Source: Albibacterium bauzanense (GTDB lineage Bacteria > Bacteroidota > Bacteroidia > Sphingobacteriales > Sphingobacteriaceae). Taken from it: DNA of 64,000 nucleotides. The stretch's first letter is position 1. Every line of letters starts with the position of its first letter. The stretch is taken from assembly GCF_004339765.1 (NCBI RefSeq), contig NZ_SMGO01000001.1, forward strand, positions 1-64,000. The letters are read 5' to 3'. Positions 61,518-64,000 of the stretch are shown here, one piece after another. A program made the translations under genes and the position numbers. The notes under the pieces were generated by a model, which was given only the letters and a program-made list of their open reading frames with translations, was not told where the DNA came from and ran no database searches.

Positions 61518-62678
61518 CTACTTCTTTTTGTTAGCTTTTGTGGTAATTTCAATAGCTCCATCTTTACCTTCTTCGCCAAATTTCTTTAAAGTAGACTCGC
61601 CTTTATAAACATTCATTGATTCAATATCTTCTGGATCTACCTTATTTAAATCTTCTTTGCTTATTTTTATTCCATCTAAGAAAATCAAAACGTTTTCAGA
61701 AATACCATCACCAATAGGTTTCTTATCTGCAGTTAGACTATCTTGTTCTTGTTTCGCCGTCATATTTCCTTCCACATGTATAAGATTATCAGATAGTGTT
61801 GAAGGCATAATAGTCTCCTCGGCATTAGAAAAACTAAAAATCAAAGAGCCCATTATAGCTATTGGCAAAATAAATACATACTTACTTAGATGCTTGTTCG
61901 ATGTCTGTTTTTTATTCATCATTTTAATTCTCTTTTTTAGACTCTTAATATTAAAATGATTTCCTAATGCAGGGCCTGTAGGTAAGATGCTGATATTTAG
62001 TAGGCTATATTGATAGTTTTGTTTATCTATTCCGGTGGCTAACACTTTTTGGTCTGTAATAAATTCAACATTTTCATGAATTGCCTGTCTTATAAACCAG
62101 CAAACAGGGTTATACCAAAAAAGCATGAGTGCAATTTCTGCGATTAAGGTATCCAGGCTATGTAGTTGACGTATGTGTATATATTCGTGTTTAAGTATTT
62201 TGTCAAATTCATCTTTTCCATGTTTATCAGGGTTCAAATAAATTGATTTCCAAAATGAAAATGGAGCAATGTCTTCTTGAGATTTACGATAGGAGTAGAT
62301 AGTCCAATGTGCTTGTACAGAATTCAGATGAATGCGTAACACGCCCCAGAGCTTAATCAATAAGCTAAGAAAAACTATAACAAAGCTGAACCATAATAAA
62401 TAATCAATAATTTGATTAAACTCTATTCCTTGCTGTGCAAACTGAAAGCTATTTAAGTCTGGTAATACTGTCATTACTTCAGCTGGAATTTCTAAACTTT
62501 TATTAAGCAGAGCCCTTAAATTAATCAATGGATATACAGCTGAAAAAATAAGAGTAAAGAGAAGATAATACCTGTTTGATCTGTAAAATGTTAGATCGCG
62601 GAGCCAAAAATAATAGCCTAAATATAATAAGGTTAATGCAATATTGGCTTTTAGAAGATATATTATTAGTTCTGACAT
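61518..62678 (-). CDS. M56 (BlaR1-type) membrane metallopeptidase with TonB-plug-like tail
   Basis: 386 residues. Three or four membrane helices surround the zinc-peptidase site (KHEYIHIRQLHSLDTL, the HExxH motif, followed by HENVEFITDQKVLATG). A last helix (about 265-285, YVFILPIAIMGSLIFSFSNA) leads to a periplasmic tail ending in SENVLIFLDGIKISKEDLNK and SMNVYKGESTLKKFGEEGKD, which looks like a short TonB-receptor plug segment. There is no beta-lactamase-like penicillin sensor. It starts 4 bases after the BlaI-like repressor, so cleavage of that repressor on sensing a signal is the expected role. Confidence 0.88.
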   Translation of the reverse strand: MSELIIYLLKANIALTLLYLGYYFWLRDLTFYRSNRYYLLFTLIFSAVYPLINLRALLNKSLEIPAEVMTVLPDLNSFQFAQQGIEFNQIIDYLLWFSFVIVFLSLLIKLWGVLRIHLNSVQAHWTIYSYRKSQEDIAPFSFWKSIYLNPDKHGKDEFDKILKHEYIHIRQLHSLDTLIAEIALMLFWYNPVCWFIRQAIHENVEFITDQKVLATGIDKQNYQYSLLNISILPTGPALGNHFNIKSLKKRIKMMNKKQTSNKHLSKYVFILPIAIMGSLIFSFSNAEETIMPSTLSDNLIHVEGNMTAKQEQDSLTADKKPIGDGISENVLIFLDGIKISKEDLNKVDPEDIESMNVYKGESTLKKFGEEGKDGAIEITTKANKKK

Positions 62679-62682
62679 AACC

Positions 62683-63045
62683 TTAAGGTTTTTGTTTATT
62701 AATCATTTCTAAAATTTCCTTTAACTCCTTAGGAGATATCTTTTCTTCCTTTGCAAAGAAACTAACCAGGTCTTTATAAGAGTTTTTGAAATAATCACTT
62801 ACGAAATCTCCCATAAAAGCTTTCTTGTAATCGTTCTCTCGAATAAGAGGTTTATAATGATAGGAATTCCCTAGCTTAGTTGATTTTAAATACTTTTTCT
62901 TTTCCAGGTTCTTTAAGGTTGATGCCAGAGTGGTATAAGGGACTTTCGGTTCAGGAAGTAAATTCAATAGGTCTTTTATAAACCCACCTTTATTCTGCCA
63001 TACCAATTGCATGGCTTCTTCTTCTTGCTGACTTAGTTTTTCCAT
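62683..63045 (-). CDS. BlaI/MecI/CopY family transcriptional repressor
   Basis: 120 residues. A winged-helix N-terminal half (EEEAMQLVWQNKGGFIKDLL, VPYTTLASTLKNLEKKKYLK) and a helical dimerisation tail. It is the first gene of a two-gene operon with the M56 peptidase, the usual BlaI-BlaR1 arrangement. It probably represses its own operon; a TACG/CGTA palindrome lies at the expected transcript start. Confidence 0.92.
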   Translation of the reverse strand: MEKLSQQEEEAMQLVWQNKGGFIKDLLNLLPEPKVPYTTLASTLKNLEKKKYLKSTKLGNSYHYKPLIRENDYKKAFMGDFVSDYFKNSYKDLVSFFAKEEKISPKELKEILEMINKQKP

Positions 63046-63070
63046 ATTGTTATTACTTAAAGAGTGAATC

Positions 63071-63099
63071 TACGAACATTCCGTAATTAAACAAATATA
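63071..63099 (-). promoter_or_regulatory. Promoter -7 element and BlaI-like operator of the M56/BlaI operon
   Basis: On the minus strand TATATTTG (63099-63092) matches the -7 consensus, and just downstream, about the transcript start, is TACGGAATGTTCGTA (63085-63071) with TACG/CGTA arms around a 7-base centre. BlaI-type repressors bind TAC-rich palindromes over their own promoters. No clear -33 TTG is seen. Confidence 0.4.
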
Positions 63100-63120
63100 T
63101 TTAACATTTCTTTTAATACG

Positions 63121-63149
63121 TTGAATATATGATTGAATGGGTATCTTTG
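63121..63149 (+). promoter_or_regulatory. Promoter TTG-N18-TATCTTTG of the terminal MFS gene
   Basis: TTG at 63121-63123 and TATCTTTG at 63142-63149 with an 18-base spacer, 27 bases before the ATG at 63177. Both parts fit the Bacteroidota consensus. Confidence 0.6.
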
Positions 63150-63176
63150 CTGCCGTTTTAATGGTATAAGATATTC

Positions 63177-64000
63177 ATGATTAAAGAAGAAGAAAAGGAA
63201 GATACCCCTCTGTTCAAAGATGCGCCCGCAAAGACAAGATTTGATGTAATAATAATGGCGGTAGGTGTAGTAATTGTAGGAGCTACATTACGCGCACCAA
63301 TTACTTCAGTTGGCCCGGTAATACTGGAAATAACAGAACAACTGAGCCTTACACCCGTATTGGTAGGATTAATAACTACAATCCCACTCATGTCCTTTGC
63401 GTTATTATCAGTTTTAGCACCTAAAGCAGCAAAACGAATTGGATTAGAGAAGCTATTGCTTTACTCTATGTTAGTTCTTGCTTTCGGACTACTTGTTCGC
63501 TCTGTAGGAAATGTTTTTTTATTGTTTATAGGTGCTGCTCTAATTGGTGCAGCTATTACCATAGGAAATGTATTGATGCCTGCTTTTATTAAGAAAGAAT
63601 TTCCAAATAAAGTAGGCCTTATCACCGGGTTTTATCTTGTTTCAATGAACCTGACCTCTGCACTAGCGGTAGGATTTAGTATAAGTATAGGGCAATCTAC
63701 CGGTTTAGGATGGAAGGCTTCTATCGGTATTTGGGGTGTTCTTGCATTGATAGCTTTTCTTATTTGGCTGCCACAGATTAAACAGAGATCCGGAGTTGAA
63801 AGTGAAAGCACTTCCAGGTTAAGCAGTAAAGCACTCTGGAAATCTCGGCTGGCCTGGCAAATATCTATTTTAATGGGCTTGCAATCATTCTTTTTTTACA
63901 CCTTAGCAGCCTGGCTTCCTGCAGCTTTACAAAGTTGGGGAATGTCGGCCGAAAGCTCTGGCTGGATGCTTTCCTATATTCAAATGGGTCAGCTACCCAT
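63177..64000 (+). CDS. MFS transporter, CynX/NimT type (partial, runs off the window)
   Basis: An open frame from the ATG at 63177 to the window end, 274 full codons. After a charged start (MIKEEEKEDTPLFKDAPAKT) come helices with the family hallmark GATLRAPITSVGPVILEI, then VGLITTIPLMSFALLSVLAP and KAAKRIGLEKLLLYSML. CynX/NimT proteins carry cyanate, 2-nitroimidazole or related compounds. The C-terminal half is outside the window, so its completeness cannot be judged. Confidence 0.85.
   Translation, partial: MIKEEEKEDTPLFKDAPAKTRFDVIIMAVGVVIVGATLRAPITSVGPVILEITEQLSLTPVLVGLITTIPLMSFALLSVLAPKAAKRIGLEKLLLYSMLVLAFGLLVRSVGNVFLLFIGAALIGAAITIGNVLMPAFIKKEFPNKVGLITGFYLVSMNLTSALAVGFSISIGQSTGLGWKASIGIWGVLALIAFLIWLPQIKQRSGVESESTSRLSSKALWKSRLAWQISILMGLQSFFFYTLAAWLPAALQSWGMSAESSGWMLSYIQMGQLP

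Overview
The window looks like a chromosomal segment of a Bacteroidota bacterium, most likely of the Sphingobacteriales type (a Pedobacter/Solitalea-like genome; inferred from gene content, no marker gene is present). The signs are low G+C, a SusC/SusD pair, carboxypeptidase-regulatory-like outer-membrane proteins, several upstream elements matching the Bacteroidota promoter (TTG, about 17-21 bases, TAnnTTTG), few Shine-Dalgarno sequences, and family-typical proteins (DUF5686, DUF2911, DUF4202, DUF6122, M56/BlaI). No rRNA, tRNA, CRISPR array, transposase or phage gene was seen.

Layout. 1-5.9 kb: the end of a TolC-type gene, an FtsX/MacB-type ABC permease and its ATPase, then a convergent sigma-54 response regulator/histidine kinase pair. 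6.0-12.1 kb: envelope proteins (DUF5686 outer-membrane protein, a TSGGS-repeat lipoprotein, a small secreted protein, a carboxypeptidase-like protein) and an NmrA-type oxidoreductase. 12.2-15.4 kb: an Hsp20 chaperone, an EreA/ChaN-like lipoprotein and a TPR protein. 15.7-19.4 kb: a MATE exporter, a two-gene YeeE/YedE sulfur transporter and a DUF4407 protein. 19.5-26.4 kb: a complete TetR/TolC/HlyD/ABC/ABC/permease/permease efflux operon. 26.4-31.7 kb: a cbb3-type terminal oxidase operon of unusual build. 31.7-36.3 kb: a CLC channel with CBS domains, an MFS carrier, a DUF2911 protein and TruC. 36.3-42.0 kb: a minus-strand operon for a Weimberg-type (non-phosphorylative) sugar-acid pathway with its own GntP transporter. 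42.6-45.7 kb: an SRPBCC protein, a dicarboxylate/amino-acid symporter, the fluoride channel CrcB and a YghZ-like aldo/keto reductase. 45.9-50.6 kb: SusC/SusD. 50.6-55.2 kb: a Na+/H+ antiporter, DUF6122, cyclopropane-fatty-acid synthase, DUF4202, and an overlapping HipA-like kinase/DUF3037 pair. 55.2-61.3 kb: a TetR-TolC-adaptor-RND efflux operon. 61.5-63.0 kb: a BlaI/M56 sensor pair. 63.2 kb to the end: an MFS gene of the CynX/NimT type that runs off the window.

Functionally the segment is rich in export (three multi-part efflux systems plus MATE and MFS), in envelope lipoproteins, and in two metabolic units: the oxidase operon and the sugar-acid operon. The items that most merit a second look are the N-terminally extended CcoN with its split CcoO-cytochrome c partner and accessory genes, the sugar-acid operon with a decayed esterase relic inside it, the HipA-like/DUF3037 overlapping pair, an unexplained structured intergenic stretch near 12.2 kb, and several perfect palindromes sitting on likely promoters.
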